Assembly: GCF_005239225.2 (NCBI RefSeq)
Contig: NC_133300.1
Span: 19,085,584-19,149,583, forward strand
From: Populus alba
Taxonomy: Eukaryota; Streptophyta; Magnoliopsida; Malpighiales; Salicaceae
Direction: 5' to 3'
Length of the DNA: 64,000 bases
Part shown: in pieces, positions 54,010-64,000 of the stretch
How the letters are laid out: each line of letters begins with the position of its first letter
Numbering within the stretch: the first letter of the stretch is position 1
Made by a program: the position numbers and the translations under genes
The notes under the pieces: model-generated
What the model was told of the DNA's origin: nothing
Database searches by the model: none
Seen by the model: the letters and a program-made list of their open reading frames with translations, nothing else

Positions 54010-54420
54010 AGGTTCATTTGGTCTCGCTCTCGTTATTTACAAGGCTAAGTAAAGAAAGAAAAGGCATGAACAACAATTTCACCAAAAGAAAATACGCGGG
54101 GAAGGAAATTAAGATGAAATCTTTATACCCATAAATGCAATGCCAAAAAGTCCAATTGCTGTAATCTATTACAATCCCCAATGTCCCCGTCATTCCAATG
54201 TTGATGCGTCCAATCCATTCAAGGATTCTTGGATCGCTTTACAGTTGATTTCAATGTCAGGGATGTGAGCTATCTGAGACCAGTCCTTTCCTCTCTCTTT
54301 CTCATACCTTTTCTCCAAATTTGGACAATCGTAGATCACTAGAGATAGGAGAGAAGTGAGATGTTGTCTTCGAATCACACTAAAAACAGGGGATGTGAGC
54401 AAGAAATGGCAAGTATATTG
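54010..54420 (-). pseudogene. NLR 3' tail relic A
   Basis: The minus frame 54,402-54,190 has HLTSLLSLVIYDCPNLEKRYEKE, then GKDWSQIAHIPDIEIN, clearly the last leucine-rich repeat and tail of a CNL resistance protein. It matches the end of the NLR at 61,088 ([19 protein letters not shown]). The upstream part is cut off abruptly within the repeat domain. Downstream about 180 bases of presumed 3' untranslated sequence are kept. Confidence 0.8.
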
Positions 54421-54514
54421 AGAAATGGAAAGGGTGAAAGTGTTTGGTTATGGGATTTACTTCTGCTATCGATCTATTTTTATCACTGATTTTAGTGTGA
54501 TTCGAAGACAACAT
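54361..54514. repeat. Inverted repeat at the broken edge of NLR relic A
   Basis: 54,361-54,385 and 54,490-54,514 are perfect 25-base reverse complements with about 104 bases between. The left arm lies in the NLR coding remnant. Confidence 0.9.
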
Positions 54515-55241
54515 TCGTCAACTTGAATTTTCTTGTTGGCATGGTAAAAGTCTTCTTCCGGCGCTTGCCAACCCGCGTGCTAGTGTTGAATAAAATATAA
54601 ATCACTATCAAGTGTTGAAATTTATAACCATGGGTTCATGGATACGAGTTCTTAAATCATATTATGCCTTCAGGTTCTTTGACAATTGTAGATTAAAGTA
54701 TCATTTTTACTTTAAGGGTGCTCAACGTAATAGGAAGAAAAATGAATAAATTTTTTATTTTTTTCCCCTTTGGTTTTACATTTCGGTTTGACTAAAAAAT
54801 ACAGTATCAATCCTTATATTTTTTTTTTGTTTATAAAATTTTTAGTATAGCCTGTACGAGCTCGGTCAATAATCATTTAGGGATTAATGATTCAAGGGAA
54901 AAGCATGGAGTAATTTCAAGTGTATAAAGTAACTTTCTTAAATCCAGTCACAGCTAGAGATGTGATCTGCATTACCTCAAAACAAAATCTTTTTAAACCA
55001 TTTCCAGGCACTGGAAATCTGGATATCCATGAAGGTGATTAAAGTTAAGATTCCATTATTCAACACAAAATGCAGAATCAATCATAAGACAAGCAAGCAA
55101 AGGAATAACATCCCTTGCAGCCTCAAATACAAATGGAAACAAATTGAAAGATATCCATCCTACTGACACAAATCTTTCCAAGGTTCCTTGTAAGTACAAC
55201 TACTAACAACATTATTTTGTTTGAGGTGTTGCTTGAGATTC
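54515..55241. other. Intergenic, no gene seen
   Basis: AT-rich DNA between the NLR relic and the glutamine synthetase pseudogene. The rightmost part is probably the old 3' untranslated region of the latter. Confidence 0.5.
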
Positions 55242-56270
55242 TCATGGCTTCCACAGGATGGTGGTTTCTACAATCATGGAAGTCGCAACATGTAGATCCA
55301 TGTTTGAAGCAGGCATTATGTCCTCATAATACCCCTTTCCTTCTCTCTCTATGTCACGGCCAACACAAATGGAAGCTTTGCGATTAGAGAACTTAAGCAG
55401 CAAGGAAATTGTTTCTTTTCCCTCTTACCCAATTGAAAGTACTAATATCCTCTGTTTCGTGCCGCCGTCCGGTAAGTCTCTGCTCAATCCCTTTCTCCAT
55501 AGACTGCAATATGTTCTTTATGCCTCAGACCAAGCTTTTCAACTGCTTTCTTGATGACTTCACAGCCTCCTTCATTTCTCATAGACATAGCACTGAAAAT
55601 GTGAAGAATTTTCAAGTATAAGATAAAAAAAAAATAGCAAGTGTGGAACAAAGAAGCAAATAAATTAAGCTTCAATCAACGATTCAAATTTGAACCTGTA
55701 ATTTTTATGTGCCCCCGCTCCTTTCCAATCTTCTTGACAAAACAGAAGTCCAATTTCCTGAGAGATCAGACAATAAAAGTACTGAAAACATGCACACTGG
55801 CAGCATCCAGTAGGGTACGATGAAATAAAAATTGACCTGAGTTGGCTTAGGATCGAATGAAAGCACAACTCCAGCAACATCAGTAATCCTCTGTTAACAT
55901 AAATATAGACATTTCAGAAAACAATAGAAATTGGAATAGTTCTACCATCTTCTGTATTCAAGTACCTCCAAAATGTACCGAGCTGCAGCCCATAATTCAT
56001 CTCCAACAGAGATACCGACTGAAGGTCAGCTTGAAATTTCCACTGCATGAAAATGAAAATGGTTTAACGTTGTAAAACAGAACAAGATTAGAATGGTTCT
56101 AAACTAGAACTGTAAGATTAAAATGGTAGAAGGGATATGCTCGTCCTTTTATTTTACCTCGCCCTACATCACTTCTCCGTTCATACCACTAATGTTCATA
56201 CCGGCATACAGGCATCCCGTCTACTGTGCATCAACAATGCCGAAGGCTTCATCAACACCTACACCACAGT

Positions 56271-56275
56271 AGTAT
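56271..56275. repeat. Target site duplication AGTAT (left)
   Basis: Directly before the LTR start TGTCACGACC and identical to 58,580-58,584. Confidence 0.88.
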
Positions 56276-58579
56276 TGTCACGACCCGAATCCTGGATCCA
56301 TGACCGACACATAAATAAGATTCTCCTCCAAAGTTCCATACCTATGCGAACCCAAACTTACATACAAACTTATCCTTCAAAACTCAATCAGAGTTCAACA
56401 CAGTATTAACAACAAAATTAACTTCTTATAATATAATTTAATTGTCTTAATACAAGAGTTAATATAATTTCATAGTTTTGAAGAACTAACTTGACAAAAA
56501 AAGAAGGTACAAATTACAACCAAAAAGCTGGTTCAGAAGGTTCAACAAAAGTGACCTGCTATCAAGCTACAAGCCTGAAAAGGATAAATAATGAGAGGGT
56601 GAGTTCAACAACTCAGTGAGTAGATAACGTTCAATATACACACACGAGGTAATACAGCAATGAGAAATATATATACAAGTATGGCTCTAGGTTCTTATAG
56701 AAAGGTTTCTCAAATTGGCCATAACAAGAATATCATATGGTAGAACTCGTCAGAAAATCAAAATGCAATAAGCATGAGGCTCCGTACTGTGAAATGATCA
56801 GTCCACACAGGTTGGTGACTCCCCCAACCAACTAGGGTTCAGATACAATGTGCCCAAAGACTAACACTACCCTGTTAGCATGGGTATTATGACTGACATA
56901 CCATAGGTTCATAATCATAATCAAACAAACATATTCATATTTCAAGGCTCAACTCATGACATCAATCAAATGAGGAGCTATTAATTCAGAAGTCAATTCA
57001 AAATATATACCGGTTCATATCAAGAATTCAAATTCAACAAATGATCATGCTTTATCATAACAAAGATAATAGTCAACATATATATTATAAAGAAGCATGA
57101 TCCAATTATATTAACAATTAAAATATTTATAATATTTCTCATGCATATGGAAAATTATCCACTCACTTGACTCAAAAGCAAACAGTACTCAAAAGTTGAT
57201 ACCGAAGGAAATCCTATTGACGTCTCGCCGGTAGAATATCAGGATTATCTGAATACAAAGGAGACACATTCAAGAACGACTCGAAAGAACATTTAACATA
57301 TTTAATACACTTAACTAAAGGTGTATTCCATAACCCTATATGTTTTTAGACTAAACTAGTTATTTTTTCAAAAACCTAAAAATTAACGGTTTTCCTCGAA
57401 ATCTAATCCATAATAAAACAACTAATAAAATTGGTAATAATTCACTAAATAACTCTTAATTATTCATCAAACTAATCTGCAAAAGCTAATATTACAGCTA
57501 AGGACTAATCTGGAATTTATCATATTTTTAGGGCCAAATTGTAATTTTCGTCTAATTGGAGGACCCAACTAAAAATATCATAAATTCATGAATATAGTGG
57601 AATTATGTCCATAATTCATCCTCATTTCTTTCCAGAACCTCTAATTATGCTCTAGGGACCATTTTGGAATTTGTTTCCAAATTTTTAGGGTCAAATGGTA
57701 ATTTTTATCAAATGGAGGACCAAACTAAAATTTATCATAAATCCATGAATTTACTGAAATTCTGACCATAATTAATCCTCAATTTTGTCCAGAATATCTC
57801 ATTATGATCCAGGGACCATTTTATAATTTTACCAAATTTTTAGGGTCAAATGGTAATTTTTGTCAAATTGAAGGACCAAATTGAAAGTTTTAAAATTTCA
57901 TAACTATACAGTAATTCTGCCCATAATTCATATGTTTTTCTGTTCAGAATCTCGGAATATACTCCAGTGACCAATTTTTAATTTTTCAAAGTTTGGGGAC
58001 TAAACTGTAATTTTCATAAATTGAGAGACCAAATTGAATTTTCATCATCTTCAACCTCAAACCCAGAATTTTCAAAGATTACCTACTGTTATCCCTTGAT
58101 TTCTAGCATAAATTCACCGTTCAAACAAAATCATAACTCAAAATCATCATTTTATGTACAATCTCTCAAATTCAACTTAACAATCGATTACCCACGATAT
58201 CAACCTCATAACATCCAAATTAATTCATCAATTAAACCCAAAACATAATCTTCAAAACCCTAACATTTATCAAAACCAAAATTAAAGCTTAATTAACACA
58301 TATTTATACATAATCTTACATTTAAACTTATTTCCTTCAATTCCTTTTTATTTCCCTTCTAATTCCCTCTTTTCTCTTCTTCTTCTTCTTCTTTTCTTCT
58401 CTTCTCCCGATTTTTCATTCTTAATTGCAGATCTCTCTCTTTTTTCTTTTTTACTTTCTATTTATATTTATCATCTCTTTATTCAATTACTACAATACCC
58501 CTCATTAATTATACTTACTCTTTAAGCCTCCAAGAGCTTTCTAGCATTTTCCTATCTCTTTTTAATTCAAAATATTACA
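56276..58579. mobile_element. Solo LTR (2.3 kb) inserted in the glutamine synthetase pseudogene
   Basis: The segment begins TGTCACGACCCGAATCC, a start I associate with plant Gypsy LTRs, and ends ATATTACA. It is flanked by perfect AGTAT duplications. Removing it and one duplication rejoins the conserved GS motif GPYYCGVG in frame, which fixes the boundaries exactly. No internal retrotransposon sequence or second LTR is present, so it formed by recombination between two LTRs. The strand is unknown. It contains degenerate tandem repeats. Confidence 0.9.
57530..58045. repeat. Degenerate tandem repeats (about 130 bp) within the solo LTR
   Basis: Roughly four diverged units each hold phrases like 'agggaccattttggaattt', 'agggtcaaatggtaatttt', 'ggaggaccaaact' and 'ccataattcatcc'. 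They lie wholly inside the LTR. Confidence 0.7.
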
Positions 58580-58584
58580 AGTAT
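58580..58584. repeat. Target site duplication AGTAT (right)
   Basis: It follows the terminal CA of the solo LTR. Confidence 0.88.
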
Positions 58585-58945
58585 GGTCCCCGAGGACATT
58601 TAACATAGTTCTGCAGCCAGATGTATTCTTGCTCAAGGTCATTCCTAATTTTTTTTTTTATCATATTGCTCATTAATCATAATTGTAAAACACTTTGCAG
58701 TTATCTTATAAGAAAAAAGAATGAAGAAAGTAAGGGTGGATTAGGATAAAATTAAAATAAAATACCAGAGCCCTTCAGCAACAACATCTGGAGTTTAAGC
58801 TTCACATATGACTACTCCAATAAACATCAACATCGGAGAGAATGAGACCAAGCTGTGGTGGCTATATCAAGTGGAAAGATATAAGGGAACAAGATTGCAC
58901 TCACAAGGATGCTATTGCCCCTCTTAAACGGACCTCTGAAAATAG

Positions 58946-60089
58946 AATGCGGCCTGTTTCATTAAATAAAAGAGGTGTGAGTTCAAAAATATTTAAAAAT
59001 TAACAAAAAAAAAGTAACATAAAAAAACTTAAAACAGATTTGGAATTCACTACGCGCACAAACTCAGAGAAATGTGGACGACAATAGTGTATTTATTATT
59101 TTAACCTTAAAAAACTCATTTATATTATTTTTAGGGTCCAATTGTAATTGGAGATATCTATCATTATTAATTTGATTAGGATCTAGAATGTATTTTTTAT
59201 ATATATATTATATAGTGTAATGACTTGGATGCCCTTGATATGCAATAAAAATGGCTTCAATTGAGGGGTGATTTTAATTTTTTAATTAAAAAAACATAAT
59301 GAATTAACTTTGTTGCCCTTTAAAACAAATATATTTTAACTATGGTCTTAAGGTTACTCGTATTTTCTTTTTTGGTCTTTTGGTAATCATTGGGTCAGGA
59401 CAAGGGCAGGTCCGTTTTCTACTTTTCAAATGAACAATTTATTTACTTAATTTCCTCTCAAGTCAAGATTTTTTAAACTATGGTTAAAGGGCTTATTGTC
59501 TTTTCAATTCAGTTATTTTGTAATTGTGAGTTAAAACAGGGCAATTTGATATTTAAAAAATAATATTTTTTGAAAAAATTGTTGATGTATTTTATTCACG
59601 GGTCATCATGTTAAACCACTCTACATGCTTTAGGCGGCTGTTCAGAAAAGATAATGAAAATTACCCATGCAAGATAATGTTAGAAAGATCACAATATTTT
59701 TTTTTAATGTTTATAAGCTTTGTATTGTATTCTTTATTTTTTTAAGATTTTTAAAAAATTATCGTTATCTTGTGCATGGGTTGCACGTCGAGAAACGCAC
59801 TATGGTTTGCTTTGGTCATTTTTACCCCTTGAATTCTCAATTCTTTTATATATAGATTGAAATATATTTTGTTATTTTTTTTATTAATGTTTATTTTTTT
59901 AACATGTTCACTCATTTTGATTTCTTTGTTTGGTGCATAAGATGCTGTGAGATAGGAGAAACTTATTTGATCTAATCCTAGCCGAGTTAATGATCCAGAT
60001 CCCAACATTTTCTTGTTTTTTAAAATATGTTTGCAGTCTCATGATATTATTTTTTTAATGCCAAGATTTTTTTTTTCCCAGTTTGCGTA
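58946..60089. other. AT-rich intergenic region
   Basis: No gene is supported. Short frames near 59,667-60,008 lie in AT-rich repeat-like DNA without recognisable motifs. Confidence 0.5.
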
Positions 60090-60385
60090 GGGGGGTTCAT
60101 GTGGTCTCTCGTTCTTGCAATTTACAAGGATAAGTAAAGAAAGAAAAGGCATGAATAGCAATTTCACCAAAAGAAAATACGTGGGGAAGGAAATTACAAT
60201 AAAATCTTTATACCCATAAATGCGATGCCAAAAAGTCCAATCTCTGTAATCTATCACAATCCCCAATGTCCCCATCATTCTAATGTTGATGCATCCAATC
60301 CATCCAAAGATTCTTTGATTGCTTTTCAGTTGATTCTAATGTCATTGATGTAAGCTATCTTAGATCGGTCCTTTTATAAATTTTT
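60090..60385 (-). pseudogene. NLR 3' tail relic B
   Basis: About 290 bases match relic A at 54,010-54,310 with close to 90 percent identity by eye ('aagtaaagaaagaaaaggcatgaa' region, 'ccaatgtcccc', 'gttgatgc.tccaatcca'). It is the last bit of an NLR coding end plus 3' untranslated sequence, with the frame broken. It lies 0.7 kb beyond the stop of the intact NLR, on the same strand. Confidence 0.7.
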
Positions 60386-61087
60386 CTTCAAACAAGAGCA
60401 ACTCAAAATAAATAGAAATTGAAAAGAAGTATTGGATATTTTTTGGCCATGAATAAGAACTTGATTAAATTAATTATTTTTAAAATTTTCTGAATTAACA
60501 TATAAATATTATTAAAAAAACAAAATTGATGTGTATTTTTATGGTGCGAGCAATGTATATTTAATTTTAAATTTAAAAAGTTTTACTTAATAAGATCGCT
60601 TTTATCAAAATTAAATAAAATGGATAAAAAGCAATCGAGCGAATATTTTTCCACGGCAATCTTGAATGGCAAAACACGCAAAATATTATTAGTTTCAATT
60701 AATTAAGTAAAATGACGTCTTCATAAAGGCTAAAAGGATGTTTATGAGATTGATATTTTAGTTGAGAAACCTCAACAGTAGATTTTCTTATACAAGTTTT
60801 GTTTTGAAGTAACAAAAAAACACTTCATTCGCGTCTCTTTGACTGTTTTATGAGAAGTTTTGAAGAATAAAACAAGTTTACATGATAATGATGAACCAAG
60901 TTTCAATTAAAAAACAAGTGGTAAAACAAGTTTCAATTAAAAAAATAATAATGAACCAATTATTTTTACACATTTACATGAAGAATAAAACAACAATGAA
61001 TTTAAGAAAATTATTTAAACAATTACAACAAATTAAAACTACAAAAAAAATATATTTTATTCTCATTACAAATTTTGCATATCAATT
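60386..61087. other. 3' flank of the NLR gene
   Basis: AT-rich, with a small direct repeat ('aagtttcaattaaaaaa' at about 60,898 and 60,928). The right edge is probably NLR 3' untranslated region. Confidence 0.5.
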
Positions 61088-64000
61088 TTAATTGATAATA
61101 ATCTGAGGGATGTGAACTATTTTAGGCCAGTCTTCTCCTAAATCTTTCTCATACCTTTTCTTTAAATTTGGACAATGGTTAATGATTAGAGATTGGAGAG
61201 AAGTGAGATATCTAATCTGATTTGGCAAAGAAGCTAATCCGTCGCAGTTCTCTATACATAGAGATCGGAGAGAAGTGAGATGTTGGATACTCTCTGGCAA
61301 TGAATTCAGCTCTGGACATCCATAAAGGTCCAAATCCTCAAGTGTCGTCAGATACCGCACTCCCTCTGATAGGGATGTGAATTTATCACAACCATGAATA
61401 AATAATCTATGAAGAGAAGATAAGCCACACAGCCCATTCATTGGCAGACAATTTAATCTTCCACAAGACCATATCCCTAAAAACTCCAAGGAATTGAGGT
61501 TACGAAGACCTTCCTCTGGCAAGCTTTCAAGTTTCTCGCATTCAAAAATCCTCAAGCTTTTAAGAGCAGAAAGGTTATCTAATACCCTATTTGACAAAGA
61601 CTCCAAATCTAGCATCCAACTAATAAATAAGCTTTCAAGGAGGGTATGATTTTGCAAAAACCCATCGGGAAGCTCCCTCACATTGTGAATCCCTTCAATA
61701 CGAAGAGAAGTGATGGAAGTGAGATTCCTAACTGACCTTAGTAATGAAAACTTACCTCCCAAGATGACTAATGATTTGATGGAGGGTATAATTGGTATTT
61801 CGTTCAACACAGGGCAACAGGCTATCTCCAATTCTCTAAGGCGAGGAAAAGTACACGCAGACCATTGCTCTAATCCCTCCATGTACTTAAAAGTCAGCGT
61901 CTCCAAAGATGGGAATGGATTGTGCCCATCTCCATGCACATTGCTGTCAAAACTCTTTACACCATTCATTCCACGCAATACAAGACTCTTGAGGAACTGC
62001 AGTTTCCCCAATGGTGGAAGTTGTTCACAGTGGTCACATGCTGATAGCGCTATCTTTACTAGATTTGGTAGCGTCATGTTCAAGTTCATCATCCAATTAG
62101 GAAATCTTGAACCTCCATATCCACATATCCTCAACTTCTTCAGATTTGAATGAGGTGGAAGCCCTTCGAGGACCTCCTCGCTATTTACCTGAATATGACT
62201 CTTTCTTTGTTGCGGTCCCTCAAATGTCATAGGGTCAAAAAGGTAATATCCATTCCCATGCCAAGATAAAGTCAGTGATAAAAGAGCTATCTTCAACTTC
62301 AAATTGGCACTTGTGGCATCTTTTAAATTCTTAACATTCACAAGATCTGCGATACTCAATTCACCGCCAAGATTATTCAGCCATTCCAACTCACTTATGC
62401 CACGACCATTCTCCCCACCCACAATGAATAGGGTAAGTTTTCGCAGGCATATCAATTGCCCCATTCCAGCAGGCATAAATCGAAGTGAACGACAATCTGT
62501 AATGTCAAGATAGACAAGACTTTTCATGTGCTTCATACCTTTGGGTAATTTGATGAGCTGTTTGCAAGAACTCAGATCTAGTGTCTGGAGGTTTTGGAGT
62601 GAGGTTATACTTTCAGGCAGTGTTTTGAACTCGGAGCCTGATACATCTAGATACCTTAGATGCTTCAAATCACAAATTGACTTCGGCAATTTCTCCACCT
62701 GGATATTTCTTAAGCTCAAGGCTCGATGTTTTCGACCACGAATCTTTCCCCGTCCATACCCATACTGTTCATTCCTCACAAGAAGCGAGCGAAGACTGGC
62801 ATTTTTAGGAATTTCCAACTCCCCATCGCCTTCTGTCGTATAGCATTCTTGTGCTGCAATGGATTGTGCAAGATCATGCATAAGGTCATGCATTTTACAT
62901 GTTATGTTGCCAAATCCATCATCCTCGACCTCTTGCAGAAATGACCTTCCCACTAGTTCATTGAATATCTCAATGCCCATGACGTGCAAATCCATTCCTC
63001 TTCTGCGAGAAATAAAGCCATTTGCCATCCACAAAGCAATCATCTCCTCCATCCTCATCACCTCATCTTTTGGAAATATAGCGCAATACGCAAAGCATTG
63101 CTTCAAATGTGGTGATAGATTAGTGTAACTCAACCTCAAAGCAGGTAAGATCTCGTTTGCTTCTTCTCTTAGATCCCAAATCTCACTTTCTTTGACAGCT
63201 ATCCACTGATCTTCACTTTCTTTTAACCACATTAGGTTCCCTAGTGCCTTTATAGCTAAAGGAACACCACCACACTTCTTCATTATTGATACTCCAATGG
63301 CTTCCAGACGTGCCCGCTCCTCTTTCCTTCTCATCCCGAATGCAAGCTGTTGAAACAACCGCCAAGAATCTTCTTCAGACAATCTCTCCATGTGCTTGAC
63401 AAAAGCTGTTGCCATTCTAAGAGCAACCATCTCAATACGCGTAGTTACTATGACAGCACTACCTTTAGCTCCACACCTTAATACCTCCTTCAATTTATTC
63501 CACCTATCACCATAATCATCCCACACATCATCCAATACAAGCAAAAACTTCTTTCCATTTAACTTCTGTTGGAGGCGTTGTTGCAAGGGATCCAATTCTT
63601 GAAGACCACAAGGGGAACCATCAATGGACTCTATGATAGCTCTTGTTAATCTTCTGAGATCGAAATCAGTAGATACACACACCCAGATCCTCAAACTGAA
63701 TTGCTGTTTAACACTTTCTTCATTGAAGACCAGTTGAACAAGTGTTGTTTTACCCATCCCCCCCATCCCCCTTATAGCATGAATAGGGAGATCACCTGAA
63801 GTAGTGAGCAGCATGTTGATTAGTTCCTCTTTCTCCTTGCCTCTTCCATAAATTTCTGATTCATTCACCGAAGACCAAGTCTGACGCTGAACAAAACTAT
63901 CTGCTTCCATCTCCACAGTCCCCTCTGTTAGGTGGAAATTTTGTCTCTCCTTTGCAATGGCATCTAGTTTTTCTCTAACATTCTTCAATTCATGAGCCAT
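61088..64000 (-). CDS. CC-NB-LRR (CNL) disease resistance protein, RGA-like; N-terminus beyond window
   Basis: An uninterrupted frame of 970 residues reaches the window edge. Numbering from the ATG at 64,000, the NB-ARC domain shows the P-loop GMGGMGKTT (78-86), RNBS-A ([10 protein letters not shown]), kinase-2 LLVLDDVW (153-160), RNBS-B (SAVIVTTR), GLPL ([12 protein letters not shown], 243-254), RNBS-D ([11 protein letters not shown]) and MHD (370-372). About 500 residues of leucine-rich repeats follow, ending [11 protein letters not shown] and IPQIIIN. The Trp in LVLDDVW marks a non-TIR type. The Met at the edge is probably internal: relatives have about 100-150 further coiled-coil (Rx_N) residues, and the linker text [19 protein letters not shown] sits inside that domain in them. 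NLRs detect pathogen effectors in the cell and trigger immune responses; the specificity is unknown. Confidence 0.95.
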   Translation of the reverse strand: MAHELKNVREKLDAIAKERQNFHLTEGTVEMEADSFVQRQTWSSVNESEIYGRGKEKEELINMLLTTSGDLPIHAIRGMGGMGKTTLVQLVFNEESVKQQFSLRIWVCVSTDFDLRRLTRAIIESIDGSPCGLQELDPLQQRLQQKLNGKKFLLVLDDVWDDYGDRWNKLKEVLRCGAKGSAVIVTTRIEMVALRMATAFVKHMERLSEEDSWRLFQQLAFGMRRKEERARLEAIGVSIMKKCGGVPLAIKALGNLMWLKESEDQWIAVKESEIWDLREEANEILPALRLSYTNLSPHLKQCFAYCAIFPKDEVMRMEEMIALWMANGFISRRRGMDLHVMGIEIFNELVGRSFLQEVEDDGFGNITCKMHDLMHDLAQSIAAQECYTTEGDGELEIPKNASLRSLLVRNEQYGYGRGKIRGRKHRALSLRNIQVEKLPKSICDLKHLRYLDVSGSEFKTLPESITSLQNLQTLDLSSCKQLIKLPKGMKHMKSLVYLDITDCRSLRFMPAGMGQLICLRKLTLFIVGGENGRGISELEWLNNLGGELSIADLVNVKNLKDATSANLKLKIALLSLTLSWHGNGYYLFDPMTFEGPQQRKSHIQVNSEEVLEGLPPHSNLKKLRICGYGGSRFPNWMMNLNMTLPNLVKIALSACDHCEQLPPLGKLQFLKSLVLRGMNGVKSFDSNVHGDGHNPFPSLETLTFKYMEGLEQWSACTFPRLRELEIACCPVLNEIPIIPSIKSLVILGGKFSLLRSVRNLTSITSLRIEGIHNVRELPDGFLQNHTLLESLFISWMLDLESLSNRVLDNLSALKSLRIFECEKLESLPEEGLRNLNSLEFLGIWSCGRLNCLPMNGLCGLSSLHRLFIHGCDKFTSLSEGVRYLTTLEDLDLYGCPELNSLPESIQHLTSLRSLCIENCDGLASLPNQIRYLTSLQSLIINHCPNLKKRYEKDLGEDWPKIVHIPQIIIN

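Larger units (their letters stand above)
55242..58945 (-). pseudogene. GS1: Cytosolic glutamine synthetase (GS1) pseudogene, split by a solo LTR
   Basis: Pieces in order on the minus strand are: IFRGPFKRGNSILV (58,943-58,900), TPDVVAEGLWY (about 58,790-58,760), LEQEYIWLQNYVK then RGPY (about 58,640-58,585), YCGVGVDEAFGIVDA then AGMNISGMNGEVM (56,275-56,160), GISVGDELWAAARYILE (about 56,020-55,967), RITDVAGVVLSFDPKP (55,890-55,836), WKGAGAHKNY (about 55,730-55,700), [20 protein letters not shown] (55,595-55,510), RHETEDISTFNW, and the end [18 protein letters not shown] then WKP-TGA at 55,242. Introns are kept, so this is not a processed copy. There are in-frame stops, several frameshifts, and the N-terminal exons are missing. 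GS makes glutamine from glutamate and ammonia; this copy cannot. Confidence 0.9.

Noticed and set aside
61710..63128. Plus-strand frames of 70-147 codons
   Set aside because: They lie antisense to the NB-LRR frame and have no domain.

Overview
The window looks like nuclear DNA of a woody eudicot, most likely a poplar or a close Salicaceae relative. It is AT-rich, with intron-split plant genes set far apart among transposable elements. The species is an inference from overall character; no search was run. I found no unknown defence, regulatory or metabolic system. What is unusual is mostly genome decay and rearrangement, plus one odd ubiquitin gene.

Left (1-5.9 kb): the first coding exon of a SKOR/GORK-type outward K+ channel (minus strand, rest off the window), then AT-rich intergenic DNA with a decayed copia-like remnant. 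5,958-16,578 is a complete Athila-type Gypsy retrotransposon on the minus strand, with 1.6-kb LTRs, a perfect 5-bp target duplication (ATAAA) and a tRNA-Asp primer site. Its gag-pol is broken by frameshifts and its integrase lacks the catalytic Glu.

Middle (17.9-27.8 kb): a seven-exon ZNF830-family zinc-finger gene (minus) and a four-unit polyubiquitin gene (minus) with a leader intron and a tandemly duplicated promoter segment. After these come a long perfect-type hairpin, a MITE-like element and a possible 37-codon ORF.

28.5-42.4 kb: a tandem array of four 2-oxoglutarate/Fe(II) dioxygenase copies (ACC-oxidase-homolog group, plus strand). Copies 2 and 4 are intact with three exons each; copies 1 and 3 are pseudogenes.

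45.7-51.9 kb: the five-exon nuclear gene for the 75-kDa subunit of mitochondrial complex I (NDUFS1, 739 aa), with all Fe-S ligands visible.

Right (52-64 kb): a graveyard of gene fragments. It holds a metacaspase relic, two NLR 3' tails, and an intron-containing cytosolic glutamine synthetase pseudogene split by a 2.3-kb solo LTR (target duplication AGTAT). It ends in a long CC-NB-LRR resistance gene (minus) whose N-terminus lies beyond the window. The genes here do not form a pathway; the ubiquitin, complex I and zinc-finger genes are housekeeping, while the dioxygenase array and NLR region are typical fast-evolving clusters.
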